DNA from: Leucocoprinus leucothites | Taxonomy: Eukaryota; Basidiomycota; Agaricomycetes; Agaricales; Agaricaceae | Direction: 5' to 3' | NCBI GenBank assembly: GCA_013368445.1 | Contig: JAACJO010000016.1 | Span: 558,001 to 622,000 of the forward strand | Length of the DNA: 64,000 nt | Shown here: piece by piece, positions 48,428 through 60,113 of the stretch | Layout: every line of letters starts with the position of its first letter | Numbering within the stretch: the first letter of the stretch is position 1 | Made by a program: the position numbers and the translations under genes | The notes under the pieces: model-generated | Told to the model about the DNA's origin: nothing | What the model saw: only the letters and a program-made list of their open reading frames with translations | Database searches by the model: none

Positions 48428-48980
48428 TTATTCGAGCAACGAGGGTATCAAACAAGGGGTGAGAGCTGTGGAGGTGATGCTGTTGTGAGGCGCTCTTTAC
48501 CCACATAGCCTAATTGAAGACTCCTGACTCGGGCGTCTCGGTGATATCAATGTCGAGTTGATAGCTGTTTGGTAAAGGAAATAGGTTCTAATAATAATAC
48601 TCACACCAATATCTCACATGGATCACTCGATTGTTAAAACAATATGGTATTTCTCTCAAAAAGCAGGTCGTTGAATTGTCGGCATCTGAAGTTCATCACT
48701 CGAAACCCAGGCCGGCACATTTTGTTCATGGCCAAGAAACTATAGAATCGTAAATGAAAGCACACGAGAACACTGGAACCGTGACAATTCTTCTGACTTC
48801 CTGACCCTAAAATTCATATCCGAGTCAACGTCGATGGACTATGAGACTCAAAATTCAGAAGCGGTAGCCACCTGCTACGACCACACCATAGAAACCACCC
48901 TGAGCTTTCCCGTGTACCAGTAGTCATTCGATCCCAAAACTCTATTACTCTATGACGACCAGCGTACGTCTCTTTCCCAC
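48428..48980. other. Intergenic, NACHT gene to MFS-1
   Basis: About 0.55 kb between the NACHT start and the MFS-1 stop (both minus strand). No gene seen. Confidence 0.4.
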
Positions 48981-50733
48981 TTACATGTTCGACCACCCAT
49001 CCCTCGGTAATCTAGTTACCAACACCACACATCCACACGCCATAAAACCTAGCACATAATAAACCGCATATCCACCCATCCACTCCTTACGAATTGACAG
49101 TCCCAGCATGAAAGTAGCAAATGACGACCCAACAAGCCTCGAAAGCGACGTAGGGACCTGCATCATCCCATTAATGCTCCCAAGAGATTGCTTGTTGGGC
49201 GCTGAAGATGTGATGTAAAGTGACAAACACGAATATCCAAAGCCATTAATGCAGAAGGAGACATACAACAGAAAAAGGAATGCCCACATGAGAATATGAG
49301 AACTGCCACTTGAGGTTAAGACCCAGTCTTTGGCGAAGGAGTTGATGAGGGGCACGAGAAGGAACATGGGAATATAAGAGATACAAGCAGCTGTGAGTAC
49401 TGCTCTCAAGCCGAATTTGCGCACGAGAGGACCCATGGAAAACGCGGTGACGAAACTAGAAACCAGTCCGTAAACGAATAAGAGGGAACCAATTTCAAGG
49501 GGTTGAAAGCCGAACCCTCCGTCAGAAATTGGTATGCCAAGGAAGAGAGGCTGAAGCGAAGAAAATGACGATTGGAAGAATGAGAAAGCGATGTCCATAG
49601 CTCCTGTCAACAGGACACGTGGAGTCAAGAGCGTTCGCATTGGCATCAACTTGGTAAAGTTGATTCCAGAGTTCCGAGAGGTCCGGCCATCACGGTATTG
49701 GAGGGTCTGGAATTCTTGTCAGCTCGGGGATTTATGGACCTAGGCTAGGGTTTACTTACTTCACGAAACCAAAAACAGACTACAAGTAGTCCGATAAAGC
49801 ATATGAGGCTACTCGCACCACAGGGCAAAAGGTATGGAAACTTGTGCCATAGCCTTCCATGGAACAACCGAGGGAAACGTTCAACAGGATTAGCAAGGTA
49901 GCCACTTATCAGTGATCTTGGGGAAAAATCAATCAAACCGTACTTTGACTACAGAGACGAGATTAAGTACGCACCCGGTTGACCCTCCAAAAGTCAGAGG
50001 AATCAATATGGGAGCAAATGCATCAGCACGATTCGTTTCGTCCGTTATCTCTCCGATAGAAGTCTTTACTGTGGCTTCAATATTGCTCAAAAAACTGTAC
50101 AGGCAACGACTGCAATCCGCGAAGGAGTGTGATTGTCAGATGCAGCTCCACAGATGAGAAGAAAAAAGCAAGACAGAAATCAAGCATACCTCGCAACTAT
50201 TTCCCAGAATTTAGTGGAAACTCCAAGAAGGAATGTTGACACTGCCATTGTGGTCAAGCTCAGAATGAGGATAGGTTTCCGCCCAAGATAATCCGACGCT
50301 CGACTCAGAAATAGCACTGGAAAGAGACCAGCAAAATAGCGACATGCGTCCTGCATAATACAGTGTGGATACAATCATGAGTGATTAGACGAAAGAGTCA
50401 TATTTACTCACCATGATGCTAGCATAGTACGCCACCTTCCCTTCATCCCCAGCAGCGAATCGAAGTAAGAGCTACAAAGAATCAAATGTAAATTGTCTCG
50501 CAAGGGAACAGCAGCTTATAACAACAGCATACCTCGTTCTCAAAGGGGTATATGGAGTTCAGAGCCGCGCCTTGACAAAACACCAAGTAGAGCAGAATAG
50601 ACAACTGAAAGCGGGGGAGAGGGGTGCGTTGAACCTTGTCCGAGCCCCTCTCGCCAACTTCTAAGGGCAGAAGAGGTTCATCCTCTTCGGAGTCGGTCAT
50701 AGTAGCGGCGCGCTGGTCATCTGGGGGGTACAT
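48981..50733 (-). CDS. MFS transporter, DHA1-like (copy 1)
   Basis: Exons on the minus strand: 50733-50533, 50471-50412, 50350-50190, 50109-49975, 49916-49760, 49706-48981, joining to 479 aa. A cytosolic acidic N-terminus with EDEPLLPLE precedes helix 1 (LSILLYLVFCQGAALNS). Motif A is RASDYLGRKP between helices 2 and 3. The long last exon carries the second six helices. Size and motifs fit proton-coupled antiporters of the DHA1 type (TetA/ZIF-like); substrate unknown. It shares exon sizes and phases with the next two MFS genes, so all three come from tandem duplication. Only exon 1 and the end of the last exon vary in length. Confidence 0.93.
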
Positions 50734-51274
50734 GGGAGGGTGAGGCTAAACCGCCATCGATGTCTGCGGACAAGGTTTTTATAACCCATGTCTCCCACGT
50801 TGCTCGTTTAGCTGATGAGAACGCCACACTCCATTCTGATCGATGCACGGGACAGCACAAGAGGACTCTTTTATAAGAGAGGGGCAATGCGCGCCGACTT
50901 CTAGCCACTTTCGCGAGAGTTGACTCAAAGAATCAAATATAGATGAAACAGTAATAGGCCATAAAAGAAGTCGTCACATATTCAGTCATCAGAAGAGAGG
51001 CGGCTTGGTTCTGGTGTGATGCTTGGCCACTGAAGTGTAGTGGAGTGAATTCGGAAGGTGCAAACCAGTGACTAATGTCGTGAAGGCATCACGGAGCATC
51101 AAAAGATCGTGGATTTGTAGGGTAAGTTCTAGATTGCTTGGGTTTTGAGAGGTGAGCACACATTTGAGCCCAGGATGGGCTCCTATCACGCCATGAATAG
51201 ATGGCTACTACGGCTTCTATCCGAAAAAAAAATAGTCTACTAATTATCACATTAACTACTTCTACCCTACATCA
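50734..51274. other. Intergenic, MFS-1 to MFS-2
   Basis: About 0.54 kb; promoter of copy 1 and terminator of copy 2 (minus strand). No other gene seen. Confidence 0.4.
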
Positions 51275-52989
51275 CTACACGTTCGGCCATCCGTCTCTCG
51301 GTAACCTGGCAGCCAGTACCACACATCCACACGCCATAAAACTCATTACAAAATAGACTGCGTATCCGCCCATCCACTCTTTACGAATCGACAGCCCCAA
51401 CAAGAACGTCGCAAACGACGACCCAACAAGCTTCGAGAATAACGCAGGAACCTGCGTTATACCATTGATGCTTCCAAGAGATTGCTTATTGGGAGCTGAA
51501 CTCGTGATATAGACAGGTATGCACAGATACCCGAAACCATTCAGGCAGAAGCAGACGTATAACAGGAGAATGAACGTCTGCATGAGGATGTGGGAGAGAG
51601 GGTTTCCAGTCATGAGCCAATCTTTGGCGAAGAAGTTGGCGAGGGGAATGAGAAGAAACATGGGGATGAAAGAGACACAGGCAGTCATAGTCACTGCTCT
51701 CAAGCCAAATCTGCGTACGAGAGGACCCATGCAGAGCGAATGGACGCCGCTGGAAATAAGGCCGTAAATGAATAGCAGAGAACCGATTTGGGCTGGTCGA
51801 AGGCCGAAGCCTCCATCAGAAATTGGCATTCCAAGGAAGAGGGGCTCGAGGGCGAAAGCGGCCGCCTGGAAGAAGGAATAGGAGACGTCTATTACTGTCG
51901 TGAAGACAACACGAGGCGTCAAGAGGGTTCGGATTGGTACCAACTTGCGGGAGTCCTGGGAGGACTCGTAGCGCCGTTGAAGAGTCTGAAGCCTGCATCA
52001 GTTCTCCGTATTTAGCAAAGAGTTAGTCTGGCTCACCTCGCGAAACCAAAAGCACACTAAGAGTAGTCCGATGGAGCAGAGTAGGGCATTCACTCCACAG
52101 GGTAAAAGGTATGGAAGTTTATGCCAGTGCACCCCATTAAACAAAATAGGCCAGCGTTCGGCCGGGTTCGCGAGATAACCGCTTAATAGGGATCTTCAAT
52201 TGGTAGCCAGTCAGCTCACGGTACCACAGAGACGAAATTGTTTACATACCCCATTGTTCCTCCAAGGACCCAAGGAATACTTAAAACAGCGAATGCATCA
52301 GCGCGGTTCGATTCATCCGTTATTTCTCCGATAGATGTCTTGACTGTGGCCTCAACATTATTTAAAAGACCATAAAGACAGCGACTTTAACCCGCGGGTG
52401 ATAAGCAAGATCATCAGATAAATCATTACGAAAGGCATGCAAATATCAGGCTTACCTCGCGACGACAGCCCAGAACGTCGTCGAAATACCAAGAAAGAAG
52501 GTAGATATTGCCATCGTAACCAAGCTGAGAATCAACATGGGTTTTCGCCCTAGGTAATCCGATGCGCGGCTCAGATACAGCACCGCAACGAGACTCGCGA
52601 AATGGCGACACGCGTCCTGAATAACACGTTTTACATCCCCAATGATAAAGCGAGACAACGACCTGTTACACACCATGATGGAAGCATAATATGCCGCCTT
52701 TCCCTCATCTCCGTCAGCAAATCGACGCAAGAGCTAGAAATGCTGAGCACCGATCCCTCAAGAATCCAGGTTTTGGAGCCCACCGACATACCTCATTCTC
52801 AAAGGGGTATATTGAGTGCGATGCTGCTCCCTGACAGAATATCAGGTACAACAAAATTGATAGTTGGACGTAAGGGAGACGCGTGCGTTGAACTTTTTTT
52901 GTGCAGGTAGTGTCAGAGGTCGAGGACAGGAGAGGCTCACGCTCTAATTCGGAGACTGAGGCAGAGCGCTGGTCATCCTGGGAGGCCAT
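51275..52989 (-). CDS. MFS transporter, DHA1-like (copy 2)
   Basis: Exons on the minus strand: 52989-52792, 52733-52674, 52616-52456, 52384-52250, 52193-52037, 51985-51275, joining to 473 aa. The N-terminus has the dileucine-like EREPLLSS. Helix 1 is LSILLYLIFCQGAASHS and motif A is RASDYLGRKP. The C-terminal half closely follows copies 1 and 3 (for example ITSSAPNKQSLGSINGITQVP). Twelve hydrophobic segments are expected. Plasma-membrane or vacuolar export is typical of the family; the substrate cannot be read. Confidence 0.93.
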
Positions 52990-53659
52990 GAGAGAGATCC
53001 GATTGCTATTGCTGCCAGCAGATCGGAACCTGCTGACTCACTCGGGGATTCACGTTGTTGGTTACATATAAGTAGTTGACAGTGCCGCCCGCGATATGGA
53101 TCAATACGTACTTGTAAGGAAGTTACGAGAGAACCCTCTTTTGAGAGGGCGGCAGTGAGCGCCTAAGAGACACGTGATTCAATAACTGTCAGTACTTAAT
53201 AGACCAGGTCCGGCATGATTAATTGATTAATCGGCATAAAGCTCTTACTCAAGCGCTCAAGCGCAATCTTTCTACGGGCCGCCACTTGCACTTACAATAA
53301 GTCACTGTGAGCTTTAGCCCAATATTAAGTCCCAGGTTTGCGGCTCTCTTCTACTTCAGCGCTCTCATGGCGCACATTTGCAACATCTCTGGCCATCAAA
53401 TCACTCGCTGTTGCACGTAAATCTACCTTATTTTCGCCACTACAATTTACCTTGCTCTGGTTCTAATGTGCCTTAACTATGCTTACAGTGCCATGTAGAT
53501 GCTGGTGGCTTTTTGTTCCACCAGGAATTGTCAATCTTGATTCTTAACGAGCCATTCATACGCCAGTCCTTTGCGAGCAGTCCCGAGTAGTATGTACAGT
53601 TAATCCATTATTCGCTCCACCATTCCTTGTATCTCTAACCTATGTTTATTGAATAGGTG
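52990..53659. other. Intergenic, MFS-2 to 7TM gene
   Basis: About 0.67 kb without a supportable gene. Confidence 0.4.
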
Positions 53660-54852
53660 TCAAACGTCCAATGACACCGTATGGGTCCCTATTGGCCTTG
53701 TTCGATCACCAAGTAATTTCCTTTCAGCTGCGAGCTTCCCCAGTTCTTCCTCATGCCTTCGACAGATTGCTCTACCTACAGCAACCTGATGAATGATAAT
53801 AACTGACGCAAACGCCTAGATATCCTTTCTAATAAACAAGCAGCTCGCAATAAATTAGGAGCGAGGCGTACCTGACCCACAACTGCAATCGGTGCAATGA
53901 CAGCACCAAAGAATTCAACGAGTCCAATCCCCACAGCAGCAGCAATTGTAATGGGCACATTGATGGCGGCTGATTCCAACAAGATGCTGACAATATAGAG
54001 GTGCCGTGAAGTATCGGCGTTCCCTCCAATAAGTTTCATTGTGAGTTTCCTATGACTTAGTAGTCTGGACGTAATGAATAACGTGGCATATATGTTCAGG
54101 ACCACATTAGAAAAGAGGGCTGTCGCCTGAAGCACGGTGCCCACATAGAGCAAAATTCGCTTGTTCAACATGAACAGCAGTGGGGCTGCGGTAAATCCCG
54201 TTACTGTGCGAGCATCATGGCTGAGTACTGCCTCAGTTCTACCACAGATTTGTCTTCGTACCGATGGTTAGGCACCACAAGCAAGCAGGAAAAATCCAGA
54301 ATGCATTTTTCCATCCTTTTGGACTATACCACAAGACGAGCTTCTGCACCATATAGCAACGCCAAACCTAAGGACGTGATCAGAAGAAATCGAAACGAGG
54401 AGCCTTACTGGTCCCGTCAGACTTACGAGTAGTCCGTCCGTCAAGGCGGCTACTAGGACGGGAGTTACGTTGATGGCGAACGTAAGTAGGCGGGAGGACC
54501 TATCCGCCTGGCTTGGAGTCGAATGGGAGTATGGACCGAGCTCGCTCCACCGGAGAAACTCCTCTATAACGAATCCTGTCACAATAAAGAGGAGTGCTAT
54601 AATGTATGCTCGAAGGAGACGATGTTGCGTCAGTGTCTCTGGGTCTTTGTTTCCGGACAGAAGGAAGACACATGAAATCCCAAAAGACACAAGTCCACCA
54701 GTGAGTAGAATACCAATAGATAATCCGATATTAAACAGCAAGCGGCTGTGCAGATAGGTGTTAACTTCTTGGATAGTGAGTAGTGTCATTGTGTCGATCT
54801 GAGGTTGGGGGAAAAGGGCGCGGAACCTTGTTTTCGACGTTTCAGTCATCAT
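53660..54852 (-). CDS. Seven-helix membrane protein of unknown function
   Basis: Exons on the minus strand: 54852-54427, 54367-54262, 54203-53872, 53785-53660, joining to 329 aa. Seven hydrophobic segments are visible, for example IGLSIGILLTGGLVSFGI, AYIIALLFIVTGFVI and LLYVGTVLQATALFSNVVL. The motif VWRCYMV follows the third segment; this layout is typical of a large basidiomycete 7TM family with no assigned function. A short charged C-terminus (RRHEEELGKLAAER) would face the cytosol. No opsin lysine or clear receptor motif was recognised. A second ATG one codon downstream could also be the start. It sits between MFS copies 2 and 3. Confidence 0.85.
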
Positions 54853-55550
54853 CAACGATTTAATAATTATAAGGCACTGCGGTGCGTAATCTAGGTTGCG
54901 AGGGACGTCACTGGTGGTTGACTACATTATTAAACGGAATAGTATACCTTAGAGATGGTCCAGGATATTACAGAGCAGATGACCATTGATCGAGGCATTA
55001 TCACACACACAGTAACGTAATGATAAGGCCCGGCGTTGACGACTCAAACTTTGCTTAATTGCAATCACCAACAGAAACCCGATTCCCGGAGTTCAACGTC
55101 CATCCATCGTGAGCAACCGCAGAAACATTGCGGTGCCAAACAGACATATTTTACATAGCCATGGGACGTCCAATGCACCCGTACTAGTCCAGATTACCAC
55201 AAGCTGGATTGGTTACCGGAGATATTTCAGCCATAAACATATTGTTCAGGCCATCCTCCTGCTTTTGGCTCAATGCTCTACTCACAGCAACTCGGTGCGC
55301 GATAGCGACGTTCAAGGCGAAAAAGTCCGAGGTTCCGTTACTGGCTCGCAACCGCAACCGGAAATATTGAGGTGCTACTAGGAGAATACCTCTAGTCCAA
55401 ACCCAAGTTTCCCGAGGCGTAGGTATCTTTATACCATCAAGCATTAATAAGTGAAGTGCATCGACGGACTTGAAGGAAAAGAATGACCGCTTCTCGTCCA
55501 ATCTCGATGCCAAAGAAAGGAGACTTAGAGTCACGATGAGACTATTATGA
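54853..55550. other. Intergenic with an unexplained minus-strand ORF
   Basis: A 116-codon frame at 55,184-55,534 (-) includes TWVWTRGILLVAPQYFRLRL but matches nothing I know. It follows the SLC41 relic on the same strand and may be degraded transporter or 7TM sequence. Not called as a gene. Confidence 0.3.
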
Positions 55551-55564
55551 TCATCCTTTACTAA

Positions 55565-55745
55565 TCAATATAAGTACGATGTTATCTTCAAACAGGGGAT
55601 GAGGTTCATAAAAGCCAAATGCATAGGTAAAGTATATACACACTGTAGAGGGGCCGGACATAGTAAGATCCACAGCGCTGAGAACGCAAGAAATGAAGCT
55701 GGGGCTTCAGTTACCCAATACCTCGGAGTCTAGAGGGTATTCAAG
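55565..55745 (-). pseudogene. Remnant of an SLC41/MgtE-type transporter
   Basis: On the minus strand one frame reads APASFLAFSALWILLC and then YTLPMHLAFMNLI. These align with VPAIFIAFSVLFFCC and YALPIHSALMDLI of the SLC41-type gene at 57,952-59,999, in the same order. A preceding LRGIG in another frame matches LRSIG. The segment between them (about 30 residues) is missing, and the frame breaks, so this is a decayed partial duplicate. It lies just downstream of MFS-3, as the intact gene lies just upstream. Confidence 0.6.
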
Positions 55746-55894
55746 AAGGCGAACAACGCCGGAGAGCGACCTGAAGCTTGAAGAGCCACAATGAGTTAAG
55801 CAGCCGACAGGGTATCTGGTATTTGAGAGCTTCCAAAACTGGCCCATGATCGCAAATCTCCGTCTTAGCATATTCCTTCCATCCCAACCCTACC

Positions 55895-57636
55895 CTAAAC
55901 ATCCTGCGTCCACCCATCCCTCGGCAGCCTGCGCATCAAGCCCACACATCCACATGCCAACAAACTCAACATCAAATACCCAGCATATCCACCCATCCAC
56001 CCATTCCTAATCGAAGCCCCTAACACAAACGTCGCAAACGACGACCCAACAAGCCTCGAGAGTAACGCAGGAACTTGTGTTATCCCATTTACACTCCCCA
56101 GAGACCGCTTGTTCGGTGCTGAAGAGGTAATATATACCGACATGCACGCGTAACCAAATCCATTTAACCCGAAGCAGATGTATAACGATAAAAGAGACAT
56201 CCGCATGAGGATGTGGGAATCCCGACTGTCGGTCGCAATCCACGTTTTGGCGAAATGGTTGGTCAGGGGGACGAGAAGGAACATGGGGATGAAGGAGAGA
56301 CAGGCTATTGTTAGAACTGTGCGTAACCCGAATTTGCGAACGAGAGGGCCGAGGCAGAATGAATGGATGACACTGGCGATGAGACCGTATGCGCCTAAGA
56401 GGGAGCCGATTTGGACGGGACTAAGGCCGAAGCCACCGTCGGAGATTGGCATGCCAAGGAAGAGGGGTTGGAGGGCTGTGAAGGAGGTTTGGAAGAAACA
56501 GAATGCGATATCTGTTATTGCCGCCAAGATGACACGGGGTGTTAAAAGCGAGCGGATTGGAACCACTCTAGAGGGGCCGGTCTGTGAGGAATCGCCGCGG
56601 CATTGGAGGGTCTGAAAATTTTTGTCAACAATTTGTGGTTTAGCTTAAGGCTTTCAACTCAACTCACCTCCTGGAACCAACGACAAACCACAACCAAGCC
56701 AACAGCGCACAAAAAGCTATTCGCCCCACAGGGTAAAAGATACGGAAGCCTATACCAGAATGACCCATCGAACAACCGAGGAAATCGTTGAGCGGGATTC
56801 GCAAGATATCCGCTTATCAGCGATCTTTATTGTCAATTTGATCAGTACGACGCTCGTGACATCATGAAGAGAGCCAGCTGAGCACCTACCCCATCGATCC
56901 ACCAAGTGTCCAAGGAATACTCAAAATCGCAAATGCATCAGCACGGTTCGTCTCGTCTGTTATCTCTCCAATTGACGTCTTAACCGTCGCCTCGACGTTG
57001 TTCAATAGACTATAAAGACACCGACTGCAATCCGACTATCAGACTTACATTCTCAAGGGATAAGTTGGAAGACCCAGGCGCACCTAGCAACAACAGCCCA
57101 AAATGTCGTCGAAATCCCAAGCAGGAACGTCGATATCGCCATGGTAGTTATACTAAGCACCAACATGGGTTTTCGCCCCAGATAGTCCGATGCGCGGCTG
57201 AGATATAGCACTGAGATGAGACCAGCAAAATGTCGAAGGGCATCCTGGATGGAAGAGAGGTTCAGTTCCGAGGGGTATGGAGGTATTTGGGATGCACTTG
57301 CCATGACGCTGGCGTAGTATGCGACCTTGCTCTCGTCCCCGTTAGCAAACCGGCGCAAGAGCTAAGTATCGTGAGCGGGTTCAGTAATCAAGACATACCC
57401 TCAATAAGTCCAAAACATACCTCATTCTCGAAAGGATAAATCGAATGCGACGCAGCTCCTTGACAAAATATCAGATACAGCAGAATAGATAACTGGATCC
57501 GAGGGAGAGGTGTCCGTTGCAGTGATTTGTTCGTGTAGGTTCCATCGTCATCGTGCTGGTTCTCGTCAGGGGACAGAAGAGGTTCGTGTTCCGGAGAAGT
57601 GTTAATCTCGGTGTCGTCCTGCGGTTGGAGAGCCAT
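55895..57636 (-). CDS. MFS transporter, DHA1-like (copy 3), with a GC-AG intron
   Basis: Exons on the minus strand: 57636-57421, 57361-57302, 57244-57084, 57024-56890, 56824-56668, 56611-55895, joining to 481 aa. The exon 2 end matches copies 1 and 2 only with a GCAAGT donor at 57,301, a GC-AG intron. N-terminus with EHEPLLSPDE, helix 1 LSILLYLIFCQGAASHS, motif A RASDYLGRKP. The last exon has NKRSLGSVNGITQVP where copies 1 and 2 have NKQSLGSING. Intact by all frames. Confidence 0.92.
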
Positions 57637-57951
57637 GGGAAGAACTCAAGAGAGATCCGACTGTCAGCAGCATTGCTGTGTGGGGGCGCTTGTGGATGTG
57701 GTGTTAATAGAACACTGTCACTCCCACGTTGTTTGTCAAGGACGACGCCACATGACACCATCAATAAGTTGAATCAATACACAGTACTGTATACTTTTCT
57801 CTTCCAAGCCTCTAATTATTACTAAAACAATATCTAGCAATAAATATATACATCTATCATCCGTACTAACCCATTTTTCAACATCCAAGGGTCAGTATAC
57901 AAGAGTCCCAACTACTAGCAAAGCCTCAATCCAACCCGGCCCTAACTAGCA

Positions 57952-59999
57952 TCAAACGCGCCGCTGCTCAACATGTCCTCCCAACAGTGAAACAATCTCA
58001 AAACACAAAACGAGCAACAACTGACCGATAAGGTCCATGAGAGCCGAATGAATAGGTAAAGCATACATATCCGGATCTCGGTTCTTCGACCACAGCCAGT
58101 TGGTAAGAAAGCGCGCGATTACAAGGGAAGCAAGGACCTAGTTATTTAATCATCAGCAACATTGAGTTCTTTAGTACTGGCCGGGCAACGATGGTGAATA
58201 AAGAAGACTTACAGCACAACAGAAAAATAGCACTGAGAATGCGATAAATATAGCTGGGACTTTTAACCATCCGATACTTCGGAGTACGGTCAGAAAGACA
58301 ATCTCAACGGGGAGCGTGATGCAGAGGAGTGTGAGCATGACGAGGCGGGCGCTTGGCCGGTGGTTGTCGTTCTCGGGAAGGTGCCGAGAGGATTTTGAGA
58401 GTGCGGCGGCGTGGAGAGCTGTTGAGAGGCGAGAAACGAAGATGGAGCCTGCTGCACCTGGGAGACCTACGTAGACCATGGTGCCATGTTTGAGCAATGG
58501 AGTAGTTAATGGAGGATAGGGCGGGAGTGCGTACCACTGATGACTACGGCGAGCACTGCGAACCCTTCGTACTTGCTCACAAACATATCCAATACAATGC
58601 CCGTAGCGCTACTAATAATCATAGCACCGAATAGCGGTGTCCAACCCACGCCTAAAAGGGGCCGAACATGCTTGTTACGGAGAGTGTAAATGAGAGATGT
58701 CAAAGCAGCTGCGACGACGATGATACTGATAATGAAAGGAATCGGAGTGTGGAGGAAAGGGATAAGGAGCGTCGAGACAAGACCAATAAGACATAAAGTC
58801 ACAAGGTCACCAAGGCAGGAAGCTATCGCTGGTGCGATGTTATCTACACGCAAAAAAGCAGGGTTTGTGGCATTAGCGCTGAAGCCACGGCGTATAAATG
58901 GATATATCATGACGTACCGGGGTCGCGATTGAATTTTCGACAAAGGACGATCAGGGTACACATGAATGAACCGAGGATAAGGCCCGAGAGACATGCTGCT
59001 GACATTGTTGTTGAGGCTACCATGATTAGACTGGAGGGTTTCTTGATTGGTCAATTGGTTTTCGTGCCGAGAGATTGATGTGACTTACGTGGCGAGGGAG
59101 GTGTCGCGTTTTGATTCAGGATGAGGATGGGGGATGGGTTTCCTGGATTCTAGCCCATAGGAGAGTAAAATGTCGCGAATAAGAAAGGTAGTGGTGGTAG
59201 CTGTAGAGTTGTCCAGGGACGAAGAGGCAGAAGCGGGTGCGGGAGCTTCATGTGGAACGAAGAGGCCGAGGACAATCGCGATACAGGCAGCAACGAGGGA
59301 TACGACGGCAGCCTGTACTTGCAGCAGTGTCAAGCTTCCGATAATCATAGCGCGACGTTGCTTTGGATCATCGAGTTCTCCGACATTTGCAGCCGTTCCC
59401 AAACGTGCGGAAAGATTCATCTCGAGGTTTCCTTTCAAGTTGAGGACGGCAGGGATGATCATAATGAGTTGGTCAACTTCTCTCATGGCCCGCCAGTGCT
59501 GAACAGAGTCAGATAATTTGCGCCTCTGTGTAAAGGGAGACGACTCACAGAAACTTGATCCAGGAGCTTTCCGGTGAATAATAAACTGATAGTTGTGAGT
59601 AATAAAGTAGGGGCGCTCTAGTCAAAAATAAGATATCATAGATAGCTCGATCAACGCAAATCACACCTCTAGGACAATATTTTTCACTTGCGGCCATAAC
59701 TTGGCTGGTGAGGAGAAGGTGTGTCTCGGTGACGGGTGCCCCAGCAACGCAACGTCGCCATTGTCCTCAATGTCGTCGTCAGAATCGTCCGAGGATCCAG
59801 GACCGCTATTGAGGACGTCTTCCATAGCAATAACCTCGATGTCGTCGTCGAGCGAGTCCGCACTCCGGCCTGGCGAGGCAGCGGGCATAGAGAATAGAAT
59901 GATGGTGGAAAGGATAAGTAGGCGTGGGAAACCTGGAGTAATCACCGTAGACGCTCTTTCTCCTTCTTCGCCTCTACTCTCATCATACTTCCACCTCAT
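57952..59999 (-). CDS. SLC41/MgtE-type divalent cation transporter, apparent late frameshift
   Basis: Exons on the minus strand: 59999-59667, 59617-59549, 59498-59089, 59030-58918, 58843-58535, 58466-58213, 58138-57952. Two MgtE-like halves are visible: an early IMIIPAVLNLKGNLEMNLSARLGT and a later DPDNIAPAIASCLGDLVTL, the SLC41 signature for Mg2+ carriage. Many helices follow. Exons 1-6 join cleanly (496 codons). In exon 7 the expected DPDMYALPIH reading is one base out of frame after WSKN (CCC near 58,080), so as written the frame stops at 57,998. The cause may be mutation, a sequence error or an unseen intron. The ATG at 59,888 (MPAASPGRS) is an alternative start. Confidence 0.85.
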
Positions 60000-60113
60000 A
60001 TTCCGTCTTTCATAACGGCCTCGGAGGCTCTGCAGGTCGCATCCCTGTTGCCAGAACAGACTCGGACGCCCGAATAAGTGTGCTCTGTGCGACGCCCTGG
60101 ATCACCAGAGACC
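60000..60113. promoter_or_regulatory. Short divergent promoter, SLC41 gene / ADA3
   Basis: Only 114 bp separate the two outermost ATGs (226 bp if the transporter starts at 59,888). Both promoters must share this space or overlap transcribed leaders. Confidence 0.5.

Noticed and set aside
56178..56615. 145-codon plus-strand ORF
   Set aside because: Antisense shadow of MFS-3 exon 6; a like shadow occurs over MFS-2.
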